The notes beneath the pieces are model-generated. The model ran no database searches. It was not told the origin of the DNA and was given only the letters and a program-made list of their open reading frames with translations. A program made the position numbers and the translations under genes. From Barthelona sp. PAP020 (Eukaryota > Metamonada: BaSk clade): DNA of 20,701 bases. Below, in pieces: positions 1 to 8,098 of this stretch (positions within the stretch are counted from its first letter, which is position 1; each line of letters starts with the position of its first letter). The DNA is taken from positions 1 through 20,701 of the forward strand of contig JARQWU010000188.1 in NCBI GenBank assembly GCA_040182905.1. The letters run 5' to 3'.

Positions 1-1276
1 TGGAATCATCAAGGCATGTTTGACTGTTGATTCAGCTGCTAGGCCAACGTTTTGTGACATTACAGAATATTTGCAGATGCTGATTGAGCGTTTTGAGGGA
101 CTGGGATTCAATGAGAAGAGTTTATTGAGGAGAATTGCAACCTTAGAAAAGGAAAACAAAATTTATGAAGAAAGGGTTGAAAGTTTCACAAAGCATGTTG
201 ATGAATTTAGAAAAGAAAAAGAGAAATGGTTGTACAAAGAACAAGAATTGGCTGAGCAAAACCAAGAATTAAATAATCAATTCAATCTTTTGACAAACAA
301 ATTAAATGAGCTTTTGAACAGCAATGATAGCAAATCAGTTGTTGATACTAAAAGGCACAATGCTCGTGCAGTGGAAAAATTTGAAGAACAACCAGTTTTT
401 TGTCAAGTTTTTTCCAATCGAATGGTCCATGCACTTGATTACAGCTTCGATGGACAATTTTTTGCAGTTGCAGGATATCATAAAAAATTATTTAGAGTCT
501 ACAATGCTGAAACACATGAACTTGTGCATGAAGGAAAATATGTAAATGCTTGTGGTCTCAATTTCAGTCCAGACTCCAAATTATTGGCTGTTGGGGGTAA
601 TGGCCCCTCAATTCATATTATTGAGGTTGATACTAGAAGAAGAATAAGAGTGATTAGAGATATGGCAAGAAATGTTAAACGTGTGTGGTTCTCACCGGAT
701 GGTAAATTGCTTTCATTTGGGATGATTGGTGGTTATATTGCTATATATACTGTCGATGGAGAACAGTTATATGAATATCAAGCCCATAGAGATTGGGTCT
801 ACCATGTAAGTATCAGCCCTAACATGAAGTACTTTGCTTCTGTCAGTCATGATGGATGTTCAAAGTTGTTTTCATTGGAGACGTATGAAGAGCTTCACAC
901 ATGGAGCCATGGTGGAAAGGAAGTCATATCAGGCAATTTTTCACCAAAAGGTGCTTATTGGGTAACAGGTGATAGATATGGCACACTCAGATTGTTTGAT
1001 GTTGAATCAAGAGAGTTGTTAGGAAAGTTCAAAGTTCATGACAGTTGGATATACTCCATTTTCTTCTCCCAAGACGATTCCTTGATATATTCTTGTTCTG
1101 TTGACAAATCATTTGCTGTCATTCGAAGAGAAACAGGTCAAGTATTGCAGAAAGTAGTTGTACCTTTTCATATTTGTGCTATGGCTCTCAATCATGATGG
1201 AACTCGTTTGTTGTGTTGTGGAAGAAATGATGGGATTAATGTGTCAATTCAAGAATTCATTGCTTCAGACTTGTAA
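1..1276 (+). CDS. Protein kinase-like tail, coiled coil and WD40 propeller (3' part of gene)
   Basis: The frame is open from the left edge (first full codon at position 2) to a TAA at 1274-1276, so the 5' part is missing; no ATG needs to be assumed. The first ~30 visible residues (IIKACLTVDSAARPT and following) look like the last helices of a protein kinase domain, with a subdomain-XI-like Arg-Pro. The pattern most resembles GAK/NAK-type kinases, but only this fragment is visible. Next comes about 75 residues of heptad-rich, Lys/Glu-rich coiled coil (roughly nt 110-330). The rest (nt ~400-1276) is a WD40-like domain in which I count seven blades, each with a pattern like 'FSPDGKLLxxG...hxhhxh', enough for one closed propeller. 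Kinase activity cannot be judged because the catalytic motifs lie outside the window. The WD40 call is firm, the kinase call moderate, and substrate and location are unknown. Confidence 0.8.
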   Translation, partial: GIIKACLTVDSAARPTFCDITEYLQMLIERFEGLGFNEKSLLRRIATLEKENKIYEERVESFTKHVDEFRKEKEKWLYKEQELAEQNQELNNQFNLLTNKLNELLNSNDSKSVVDTKRHNARAVEKFEEQPVFCQVFSNRMVHALDYSFDGQFFAVAGYHKKLFRVYNAETHELVHEGKYVNACGLNFSPDSKLLAVGGNGPSIHIIEVDTRRRIRVIRDMARNVKRVWFSPDGKLLSFGMIGGYIAIYTVDGEQLYEYQAHRDWVYHVSISPNMKYFASVSHDGCSKLFSLETYEELHTWSHGGKEVISGNFSPKGAYWVTGDRYGTLRLFDVESRELLGKFKVHDSWIYSIFFSQDDSLIYSCSVDKSFAVIRRETGQVLQKVVVPFHICAMALNHDGTRLLCCGRNDGINVSIQEFIASDL

Positions 1277-1744
1277 AAAATGAACATTGTGCACTGCTTT
1301 TGACTTCAATAATCAAGCATTTCCTTGATATTCCAACTTGTATGTATTATACACACCCACTTTCGTTTTGTTCATTCCACCGATAATAATGCATTTAAAC
1401 TCCAATTTGATCAAATAGAATCAAGAAAAACACAGAAGTTACATTTTAAAATGATAGAATTTAAAATCTCTCATATTTTGAACATTTGACAAACAAAGCA
1501 GTCTTACTGTAATTTATCGTTTGTTGTATGCTTTTGATATTATCTACCTAACAATTTTTTTCGAAAATGGAATTGAAAATTAAAAATAACGAAAATTGGC
1601 TCATAAATACTCGCCTTTTGAATTCTTTCAAGTGTATGGAGTTTCTTGTGATAAAAAGAATTGTTTCAAGTTTGCTATTAAAAAAAACAATAAAAATTTA
1701 TTCCGAAAACTCTATTTAGCAAGAATTTTTTTTTTTTAAGACTA
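1277..1744. other. Convergent intergenic region, 468 nt
   Basis: This gap lies between the stop of the WD40 gene (+) and the stop of the DHX15-like gene (-), so it should hold both 3' UTRs. I see no ORF with support, no tRNA-like cloverleaf and no convincing snoRNA boxes. It contains a 12-bp perfect palindrome (1442-1453) and a short AT-rich element at 1689-1702 that carries AATAAA on both strands. A T-run just outside the helicase stop (about 1726-1738) is read as an A-run in the helicase transcript. Confidence 0.6.
1689..1702. promoter_or_regulatory. Possible two-way polyadenylation signal
   Basis: AATAAA reads on the + strand at 1689-1694 and on the - strand at 1697-1702. The minus-strand copy lies 43 nt beyond the helicase stop codon, a sensible distance. 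The plus-strand copy is more than 400 nt past the WD40 stop, so it is less certain for that gene. Assigning function is inference, because AATAAA arises often by chance in DNA this AT-rich. Confidence 0.3.
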
Positions 1745-4063
1745 TTAAATCACTAATTTATTTTTTTTTCCCTTTTTTTCCTTTTTCATTTTTTTTTCTT
1801 GCTTTTCTTTCTTACTTTTTTTGTCCTTATCCTTGGGCTTTTTATTTTGTTCCCCATTTTCCCCTTGATTCTTTTTACTTTTACCTTTTTTTGAGCTCTT
1901 TTTCTTCTCTCTTTCTTTTTCTTCTTCTTCCTCCTCATCATCATCAACAGAACTGTCATTAAATTCTTCAAGAATTGGCTCTCGCTTGAAATCATCAATT
2001 ATGGGTTCAGTTTCAACAGTCTTTTTCAAAAGTTCTTTAACCTTCAATAATTCCTTTTGAGCGTAAGAAGATTTCCATTTTTCAACATTGTAAAATTGGG
2101 GTGCAGCTTCAATTAACCATTCAGGTTCAACAACAGAACATGTTCGAATGAAATATTCCGTTGTTTGTACAAACTCATTGTAGATTACCCATTTAGGCGT
2201 AAATTTAATGGAAGAAGAGGGATGCAACTTGCATTTTTGTCCATCAGGTAACACACGCATTAATCTACTGGGATCAGCATAACCAACTTGCTGACAAAAA
2301 CCAGAAACTAATGGTCTGATAATTGATTCATACATATCTCCACGCAACAAAGCAGAATTGGTAGGGTATCCCATCTTTCTACAAATGCTTAATAATTGAT
2401 TACGAATGCTATTAGCCATTCTCAAGGATCTTGGATTGACAAACTGATCATTGCACCATCTAACAAGCATTTTTTCCCCTTGACCTTGACTATCAAACTC
2501 AGCTCGTTGTTTCAAATAAGTATTAAGCAAAGTCAACAAAGTAAGATGATCAGATCGACCAATGTGAAATTCAGCATGGGCCTTATCAGCATTTCGTGAG
2601 TTATTTTTTGGCCTTAACCAAGGCTGTGGTGCATTTAGAACAGCAATTATGGATGCCACATCTTTAACAGAATCAAATGCAACCGCAGATAAAATGCATC
2701 TGGCATGTTGAGGATCAATAGGAAACTCTGTCAATTGATCACCCAATTTGGATAACCCCCATTTTCCTTCAACGTTTTGTAAAGCCCCAAGATTCATCAA
2801 GACTTCAAAAGCTCTAGCTGCTGTTAAGGGCGCAGGTGGGTCAAGGAAAGGGAATCGGATTGGATTGGGTACTTTCAATTTAAATAAGGTCAAAAAAACA
2901 CTAGTAACGTTACTACGAACCATTTCAGGATGACTTTGTTCAGCAAGAGAGGAAAAAGCACTTTCTGGATATAAACGATAGCAGATACCTGCTTGAGTAC
3001 GACCAGCACGACCAGCACGCTGTGTTGCAGCTGCTTGAGATACAGGGACTCTCAATAATGAATCTACACGTGTGTCTGGATTGAAGATTTTTTGTTTGAC
3101 AAAACCACAATCAATAACAAAGACAACCCCATCAATTGTAATGGAAGTTTCAGCAATATTTGTCGCGACTACTACTTTTCTTGCATTTATGGGTTTAAAA
3201 ACAATTTGTTGTCTGTGTGGAGGCAATGAAGCATAGAGAGGAAATGGTTGCAAATCGCATCCACATCTTTCATATAATTCAGAAACAACATATTCAATTT
3301 CTTCTTCTCCTGTCAAAAACACCAAAATATCACCCTCCTTACCACTTTCATGAATACTTACAACTCTGGAAATTGCTGCTTCCACATAGTCTGGCACTCT
3401 TTTGGTCGTGTATTGAATCGACACATCATAAAGTCGCCCAGGAATAGACAATAAAGGAGCATCAAAATAGTTTTGGAATATTTCAGCATTTAATGTAGCA
3501 GACATTATCAAAATCTTGAGATCAGGTCTATCACCTTTGATAAGTAACTTAAGAAGACCTAACAAAATGTCAGTATTCAAAGTACGTTCATGAGCTTCAT
3601 CAAGAATGATAAATGAGTATTTACTCAGCATAGGATCCTGCATGGCTTCTCTCAATAGCATACCATCGGTTAAATATGTTAACATTGTGCTGTCACTGAC
3701 ACAATTATCAAAACGTACTTGATAGCCAATTTGATCACCCAATTGAACATCTAACTCTTTAGCAACACGCTCTGCAATAGACATGGCTGCCACACGACGT
3801 GGTTGAGTACATGCTATCATTTTTCCATTGTTGGCATAACCCGCCTCCAGAATCATACTAGGTATTTGTGTTGTTTTACCCGAACCAGTTTTTCCTTCTA
3901 AACAAACGCATTGATTTTCGTTAATCATTCTTAATAATTTGCTTTTTGATTTGTAAACTGGTAAATTTTTTCTTTGCTCCAACAAGGCATAATATGTTTG
4001 TGAATATGCTCTATTGGTATAAGGGTTTGTTTCAATTTCATTTTCGTCATAATCTTCATCCAT
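1745..4063 (-). CDS. DHX15: DEAH-box RNA helicase, Prp43/DHX15 type
   Basis: Predicted 772 aa, close to Prp43/DHX15 length. I start it at the ATG at 4063 (MDEDYDENE); the 16 upstream codons in frame contain no ATG. Helicase motifs are complete: motif I GKTGSGKTTQ (about 57-66), motif Ia TQPRR, motif II DEAH (155-158), motif III SAT (188-190), motif V ATNIAETSITIDG and motif VI QRAGRAGR (348-355). A winged-helix/HA2-like part follows with LDPPAP, then an OB-fold region with RPLVSGF and EWLIEAAP. The segment NPYTNRAYSQTYY before the first RecA domain is typical of Prp43. Prp43 works in spliceosome disassembly and in pre-rRNA processing, activated by G-patch proteins. The unusual part is the C-terminus: an acidic run (about 706-717) followed by ~55 Lys-rich residues, probably a nucleolar or RNA-binding tail. 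The gene is divergent from ESF1. Confidence 0.95.
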   Translation of the reverse strand: MDEDYDENEIETNPYTNRAYSQTYYALLEQRKNLPVYKSKSKLLRMINENQCVCLEGKTGSGKTTQIPSMILEAGYANNGKMIACTQPRRVAAMSIAERVAKELDVQLGDQIGYQVRFDNCVSDSTMLTYLTDGMLLREAMQDPMLSKYSFIILDEAHERTLNTDILLGLLKLLIKGDRPDLKILIMSATLNAEIFQNYFDAPLLSIPGRLYDVSIQYTTKRVPDYVEAAISRVVSIHESGKEGDILVFLTGEEEIEYVVSELYERCGCDLQPFPLYASLPPHRQQIVFKPINARKVVVATNIAETSITIDGVVFVIDCGFVKQKIFNPDTRVDSLLRVPVSQAAATQRAGRAGRTQAGICYRLYPESAFSSLAEQSHPEMVRSNVTSVFLTLFKLKVPNPIRFPFLDPPAPLTAARAFEVLMNLGALQNVEGKWGLSKLGDQLTEFPIDPQHARCILSAVAFDSVKDVASIIAVLNAPQPWLRPKNNSRNADKAHAEFHIGRSDHLTLLTLLNTYLKQRAEFDSQGQGEKMLVRWCNDQFVNPRSLRMANSIRNQLLSICRKMGYPTNSALLRGDMYESIIRPLVSGFCQQVGYADPSRLMRVLPDGQKCKLHPSSSIKFTPKWVIYNEFVQTTEYFIRTCSVVEPEWLIEAAPQFYNVEKWKSSYAQKELLKVKELLKKTVETEPIIDDFKREPILEEFNDSSVDDDEEEEEEKEREKKKSSKKGKSKKNQGENGEQNKKPKDKDKKSKKEKQEKKMKKEKKGKKNKLVI

Positions 4064-4343
4064 GGTTTTTGAGAAATGATAAAAAGGAAAATTTGGAAAT
4101 GAAAATTGCAAAAGTTTTTTTTTTCCTTTTTATTATCATTGTGCTATAAAATTGAAGAATAAAAGAGGTGAAAACCAGCAGAAAACAGGTGGTATTTTCC
4201 TATTTTATTTTATTCATTTACCTTTTTATAATCAATAGAAAAGTAATAAAAAATATTTGAATTGAAAGAAAGGATTTATTCAAAAGAAAAAAAATTTCAT
4301 TTGAAAAACTTTTTTTATTTGGGAAACATTATTCATCAATATT
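4064..4343. promoter_or_regulatory. Shared divergent promoter region of DHX15-like and ESF1 genes
   Basis: The 280 nt between the two start codons must carry both promoters. A TATA-like stretch reads on the + strand near 4143-4152 (gctataaaat), but it is ~195 nt from the ESF1 ATG, so it may not be the core element. At 4179-4196 there is a CAGAAAACAGGTG-containing element with a close copy upstream of the esterase gene. The rest is A- and T-rich with no ORF of interest. Confidence 0.5.
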
Positions 4344-5816
4344 ATGAGTGACAATCCAACTGAATATTTAGCTCTTGTTGAAATGGAATGGGATCGAATC
4401 GGAGCAGTTGATCTTTTACATGTATTGAATTCATTTCTTGATGAATCTCAATCAATTAAAAAAGTTTCGATATTCCCCACAAATTTTGGTTTAGAACAAT
4501 TAAAATTGGAAAAAAATGGTCCTGTTTTACCTCATTCTAAGGTTATTGATGAAGTAGATGATTCAGTTCATGAAATTCGAGTTGATATTGATGAAAATGA
4601 GATGAATAATTATGAAACAGATTCAGACTTAGAAGAGCAAAATGATTCAGCTTCAAATTCCTCTGATTCTGATGCAGATTCAGATTCTGAGTTGTCTGAT
4701 GATGAAATATTTGGGATTACAATGCCAGAAATTCAAGAAAAAGTACTTGTGGAAGTTGAAGATAATGCAAATACTGATGAAGAATTGCAAGCTTTGCGTG
4801 AATATGAGTTAAATCGTTTGAAATATTATTTTGCTTTGGTTGAAACTGATTCTGTTGAAACAGCTATCAAATTATACAAAATGGCTGATGGTTGTGAATT
4901 TGAAACCAGTTCTAATGTGCTTCAATGTCAATACGTTACAATGGATGTTATTGAGCAATTAAAAGATCGTGAACCCGTTGATGTTGCACGTGAAGTACCT
5001 TTGAAATATAAGCCTCCCAAAGCGTTTGCTACCAGGGCACTTGGAAATACCAACGTTGAGTTATCCTATGATTTGAGTGATAGTAAGCGTGATGAGTTGA
5101 TTTCCAGAGCTTTTGAAGAGGGTGAATTGGATGAGACCGGATTACGTATGATTTTGGCTTCAGATGATGAAGATGATATTGATTATGATCAGGTTGCTAA
5201 AAATAGATCTTTATTGTTAAGTGGATTGCTGAAAGAAGATAAGCAAGAAAAAAGTACAACAAGAAAGTCTAGTGCAAGCCTTAAAGAGGATGAATTTTTT
5301 GCTAAAGATGATAAGGGACCTCAATTAGTTTGGTCTGATGATGAGGATGACGAGATGACGACTAAATCAAAGAATGTTAATAATATGGTTGGTATTCAAC
5401 AGAAAGACAAATCTTCGAAGAAAAAGAGTAAAAAAGAGAAGAAAAGAGAAAAAGAACAAGACAGAAAGGCAAAAGAACAAGAGAATGCGATTGACATTGA
5501 TGACCGTTTCTCTGAAATTTTCTCTAATCCAGAACTAGCTTTAGATACAACCTCAAAGCATTACAAGGATTCTGCTACAAACAGAATGATTTTATCAAAG
5601 ATTAAAGAAGATAGAAAGACCAAAGAAGCTGCAGAAGCTGAAAAAGTTAAAGCTGAATTGAGCAGATTGAGAACTGAAAGCTCTTTAAAATCTACAACCA
5701 ATAAAAAAGAACCAAAATTGTCAAATGCTGAAGAAAAAACTACGAAAATTAAAAAATCTTCAAAATCTAAGAAAAAATCAACCAAAACTAAAGCAAAGAA
5801 ATCAAAAACTTTGTAA
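4344..5816 (+). CDS. ESF1: Pre-rRNA processing protein ESF1
   Basis: Predicted 490 aa, starting at ATG 4344 and ending at TAA. The N-terminal block (residues 8-60) has the ESF1 pattern LxxVxMEWDRIxAxDLLxxLNSF...VxIxPxxFGxE. An Asp/Ser/Glu-rich insert (about 80-125) interrupts it. The conserved core resumes as LREYELNRLKYYFALVE...ETAIKLY..DGxEFE (151-187) and continues with REVPLKYKPPKAFATRALG. A NUC153-type motif, DDRFSEIFSNPELALD, lies at 386-401, followed by a Lys-rich tail. ESF1 is a nucleolar protein needed for early 18S rRNA production. The protein is shorter than the yeast and animal forms because the long N-terminal charged extension is nearly absent: conserved sequence starts within the first 10 residues. 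An unseen upstream exon is possible but nothing requires it. Confidence 0.93.
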   Translation: MSDNPTEYLALVEMEWDRIGAVDLLHVLNSFLDESQSIKKVSIFPTNFGLEQLKLEKNGPVLPHSKVIDEVDDSVHEIRVDIDENEMNNYETDSDLEEQNDSASNSSDSDADSDSELSDDEIFGITMPEIQEKVLVEVEDNANTDEELQALREYELNRLKYYFALVETDSVETAIKLYKMADGCEFETSSNVLQCQYVTMDVIEQLKDREPVDVAREVPLKYKPPKAFATRALGNTNVELSYDLSDSKRDELISRAFEEGELDETGLRMILASDDEDDIDYDQVAKNRSLLLSGLLKEDKQEKSTTRKSSASLKEDEFFAKDDKGPQLVWSDDEDDEMTTKSKNVNNMVGIQQKDKSSKKKSKKEKKREKEQDRKAKEQENAIDIDDRFSEIFSNPELALDTTSKHYKDSATNRMILSKIKEDRKTKEAAEAEKVKAELSRLRTESSLKSTTNKKEPKLSNAEEKTTKIKKSSKSKKKSTKTKAKKSKTL

Positions 5817-5965
5817 TTTTGATTTAAACATATATATTTGTGTTTTCAATGAGGAATATAAATTTTTAGTCTGTTAATTTTTTGAAACAAATTCTTTTCT
5901 GGTTGTTTTAACAGGTTTTTTCATGTAAAAACAATTTCTTTTTCTTCTTCTTTGTCAGAAGAAAA

Positions 5966-5983
5966 CAGAAGACAGGTGATTTC
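5966..5983 (+). promoter_or_regulatory. CAGAAGACAGGTG element, copy of 4179-4196
   Basis: This 18-nt stretch lies 40-57 nt upstream of the esterase ATG. It matches the element upstream of ESF1 at 4179-4196 with one mismatch over the first 13 bases, including a CAGGTG E-box-type hexamer. It could be a transcription factor site. Alternatively the AG|GTG core could be the 5' splice site of a 5'-UTR intron, since a TATAG acceptor-like sequence follows at about 6001-6005. Confidence 0.25.
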
Positions 5984-6022
5984 GAAATAAACATATTTTT
6001 TATAGTTAAATTATTTATTATT

Positions 6023-7135
6023 ATGTTTGCGGTAGTAGTATTTAGTTTATGCATTGGATTATTCATTGCGTTGATGATTTTAATGAAAAATGAAAAACCA
6101 AAAGAACATTTAAAACAAACTCATATTGATGATTGTTTTTTCAGTCCCAAACAATGCGTTCAAGAGAAACGTCAAGAATATTGCCCACCTCCATCTGCTT
6201 ATTGTGAAGAACTTGGTTATTCTGTTGTTTTATCAATACCAACATTAGAATCCAAATATTCAATTCCTTTATTGATAAATTATCCTAAAGGAGTGGATAA
6301 AACATCAGAAGAAAAGCTTCCTGTTGTATTTTTTATTCATGGTGGTGGTTTTTTTGAAGGAGAATTGAAGAATCGTCAATATTTATTGAGTCGAATATCA
6401 AACAAAGGTAATTGTATTACTGTTCAAGTTGAATATCGATTAACACCTGAATATCGTTTCCCCATCCCATTATTAGACTGTTTTTCAGCATTGAATTTTA
6501 TAACTGATCCAAAAATTGCAAATAAATTTCATTTTGATGTTGACAATATGGTTATTGCGGGAGATAGTGCTGGTGGTAATCTCACGTTGGGTACTTGGTT
6601 AATGAGCAAAAGAATTACGAATAAATTTAATATTAAAGGCATTACCATGTTATATCCATGCTTGAGTCTGGATTTCACAGAAAGAGGTTATAAATCCAAA
6701 GAGTCTGTTACTGTTGAAGATATGATGCAATGCTATTCACTCTATTTACCTGAAAACTATGCAAAGAAACCTAGTGCTCTATTGAGTGGAGGTTTTTCGT
6801 CCTATGATGTTTCTATTGAAAGGCATGCCAGATTGCATTACAACATTCCCCTATTCCCCTACCTATTTTGTATTGATGAATCCACCGAACAAGTAGATCA
6901 ATATGAAGCTGATTTTGAGACGTGTTTCAGAACCATTCCAAAAACCTTCATTGTTGGTTGCGAACAAGATTGTTTGTTAGATGATGCTGTTAGATTATCA
7001 AAGAAGCTTAACGATATTAATGCAGAGACCTTATTGTTGAGATTTGATGTTCCTCATGCTTTTATTCGTTACAAGGATTTTGATGAGGAAACCAACATTG
7101 TTGTTGATGAAATTGTCAAGTTATTGAAGGAATAG
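6023..7135 (+). CDS. Membrane-anchored alpha/beta hydrolase (HSL/arylacetamide deacetylase-like esterase)
   Basis: Predicted 370 aa from ATG 6023 to TAG. Residues 4-21 form one hydrophobic segment followed by Lys-rich sequence, suggesting a type II signal anchor rather than a cleaved signal. The catalytic part is of the hydrolase_3 / hormone-sensitive-lipase type. It has an oxyanion-hole HGGG at 106-109, then EYRLTPEYRFP (137-147), and a nucleophile elbow GDSAGG with Ser182. The likely acid is Asp316 (in CEQDCLLDD) and the likely base His345 (in VPHAF), so the triad appears complete. Enzymes of this family hydrolyse carboxylic esters, including lipid esters on ER membranes. The substrate here is unknown. 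The 60 residues between the anchor and the catalytic core are Cys-rich (six Cys between 38 and 61), which would fit a lumenal position with disulfides. This last point is inference. Confidence 0.9.
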   Translation: MFAVVVFSLCIGLFIALMILMKNEKPKEHLKQTHIDDCFFSPKQCVQEKRQEYCPPPSAYCEELGYSVVLSIPTLESKYSIPLLINYPKGVDKTSEEKLPVVFFIHGGGFFEGELKNRQYLLSRISNKGNCITVQVEYRLTPEYRFPIPLLDCFSALNFITDPKIANKFHFDVDNMVIAGDSAGGNLTLGTWLMSKRITNKFNIKGITMLYPCLSLDFTERGYKSKESVTVEDMMQCYSLYLPENYAKKPSALLSGGFSSYDVSIERHARLHYNIPLFPYLFCIDESTEQVDQYEADFETCFRTIPKTFIVGCEQDCLLDDAVRLSKKLNDINAETLLLRFDVPHAFIRYKDFDEETNIVVDEIVKLLKE

Positions 7136-7276
7136 GTTCCTAATTTAAAATTTTCTGCTCTTGTAAATATTCTGAAAACTTGTTTTTTGTTTCAAAATGG
7201 CAGCAGAATAAGCTAACATTTTCACGCAATTGGGATCATTAAAGAACAACGTAAAATAAAGAAAAAATAAAACTTT

Positions 7277-7819
7277 TTATCTGTACTTTGGCAATAATGA
7301 TCGTAGCTCTTCAAAACAAATATCATCTGCAACTTCCATTGGTTGTTGAGGTCTCTTTTTTACACTATTATTACTATTACTGATAAAAGGAACATTTAAA
7401 TTGGGAGTTTGATAATTATATGGTGTAAAAGTCGGTTCCAATGAAGTAGCCGCAAACATTTGAGGTAACTGCATTTTTGAAGCATCAAAATTACCCTCTA
7501 ATCGTAAAATCTTTGAAGATCCATCATCATCAGGATGTTTTACACCTTCTGGTATTCCATCCATTGCATATACATGTATTGAAGGATCTTCACGATCCTT
7601 TTTTGATTTGGGAATTTTAACAAGAACATGACCTGGATGCTTTTCAGTATAATGTTCTTTCAAATCATCAATGGAATTTGTTTTAAAATTTCTACATAAT
7701 GGACATCGAAAATGCCAAGCTCTTTGATGAGCAACTAAATCTCGCAAAGTATTAAATCTCCTTTTGCAATAATAACACCATGGAAGTAGTTTCTTATGTT
7801 TTCGTTTGGTGTGGACCAT
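7277..7819 (-). CDS. BuGZ/ZNF207-like zinc-finger protein with C-terminal GLEBS-like motif
   Basis: Predicted 180 aa from ATG 7819 to TAA. The N-terminus is basic (VHTKRKHKKLLPWCYYC). It is followed by two adjacent C2H2 fingers: C15, C18, H31, H36 and C39, C42, H56, H61. The PWCYYC start, the very close finger spacing and the later IHVYAMDGIPEG segment (81-92) are typical of ZNF207/BuGZ. The middle is a low-complexity linker rich in Pro, Asn and Ser. The final residues, DDICFEELRSLLPKYR (165-180), resemble the GLEBS motif by which BuGZ binds the checkpoint protein Bub3. In animals BuGZ binds microtubules and tubulin, loads Bub3 at kinetochores and associates with spliceosomal factors. This version is far shorter than the animal protein. 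Family membership is well supported; the Bub3 link is inferred. Confidence 0.88.
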   Translation of the reverse strand: MVHTKRKHKKLLPWCYYCKRRFNTLRDLVAHQRAWHFRCPLCRNFKTNSIDDLKEHYTEKHPGHVLVKIPKSKKDREDPSIHVYAMDGIPEGVKHPDDDGSSKILRLEGNFDASKMQLPQMFAATSLEPTFTPYNYQTPNLNVPFISNSNNSVKKRPQQPMEVADDICFEELRSLLPKYR

Positions 7820-8098
7820 AAAAAGAAAAGTTTTTTGTTTTTTTTTTTGTCAAACTATTCATTTTTCTTCAAATTGATTTAAACATTAATATTTTTATAT
7901 TTTTCGCACATTTAAAAAAAAAAAAACAAATCAATTTTCTTTGTCTTTTTGAACTTGACTTTTTTTTCATTGAGAAAAAAAAATATTTGATTCATATACA
8001 TATTCTATATAAACAAGACCAAAGAAAAACTGTAAAGAAGAAGTGAAAAGACTATTATCTTTTTTTTAAATAATAATGTAACATTTCAACAGAATGCA
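7820..8098. promoter_or_regulatory. Shared divergent promoter region of BuGZ-like and coiled-coil genes
   Basis: 279 nt of very AT-rich sequence with several A and T runs. A good TATA box (TATATAAA) for the plus gene lies at 8006-8013, 86 nt before its ATG. On the minus strand an ATATAAAAA stretch at 7892-7900 lies about 75 nt upstream of the BuGZ-like ATG and could serve the same role. No other gene is visible. Confidence 0.45.
8006..8013 (+). promoter_or_regulatory. TATA box candidate
   Basis: TATATAAA is a full consensus match and stands in a slightly less homopolymeric stretch than its surroundings. Spacing to the coiled-coil gene's ATG at 8099 would leave a 5' leader of roughly 60 nt if transcription starts about 30 nt downstream. 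TATA-like strings are common in DNA of this composition. Confidence 0.4.

Noticed and set aside
20-22. TTG at position 20 as the start of the WD40 gene
   Set aside because: The frame is open to the left edge and the upstream codons continue the kinase-like pattern, so this is an internal Leu codon of a partial gene.
1277-1744. Search for tRNA or box C/D snoRNA in the largest gap
   Set aside because: No cloverleaf, no TGATGA/CTGA pair at usable spacing; only AT-rich sequence.
4064-4111. Longer N-terminus for the DHX15-like helicase beginning at a TTG
   Set aside because: No ATG in those 16 codons; the ATG at 4063 gives a normal Prp43-type N-terminus.
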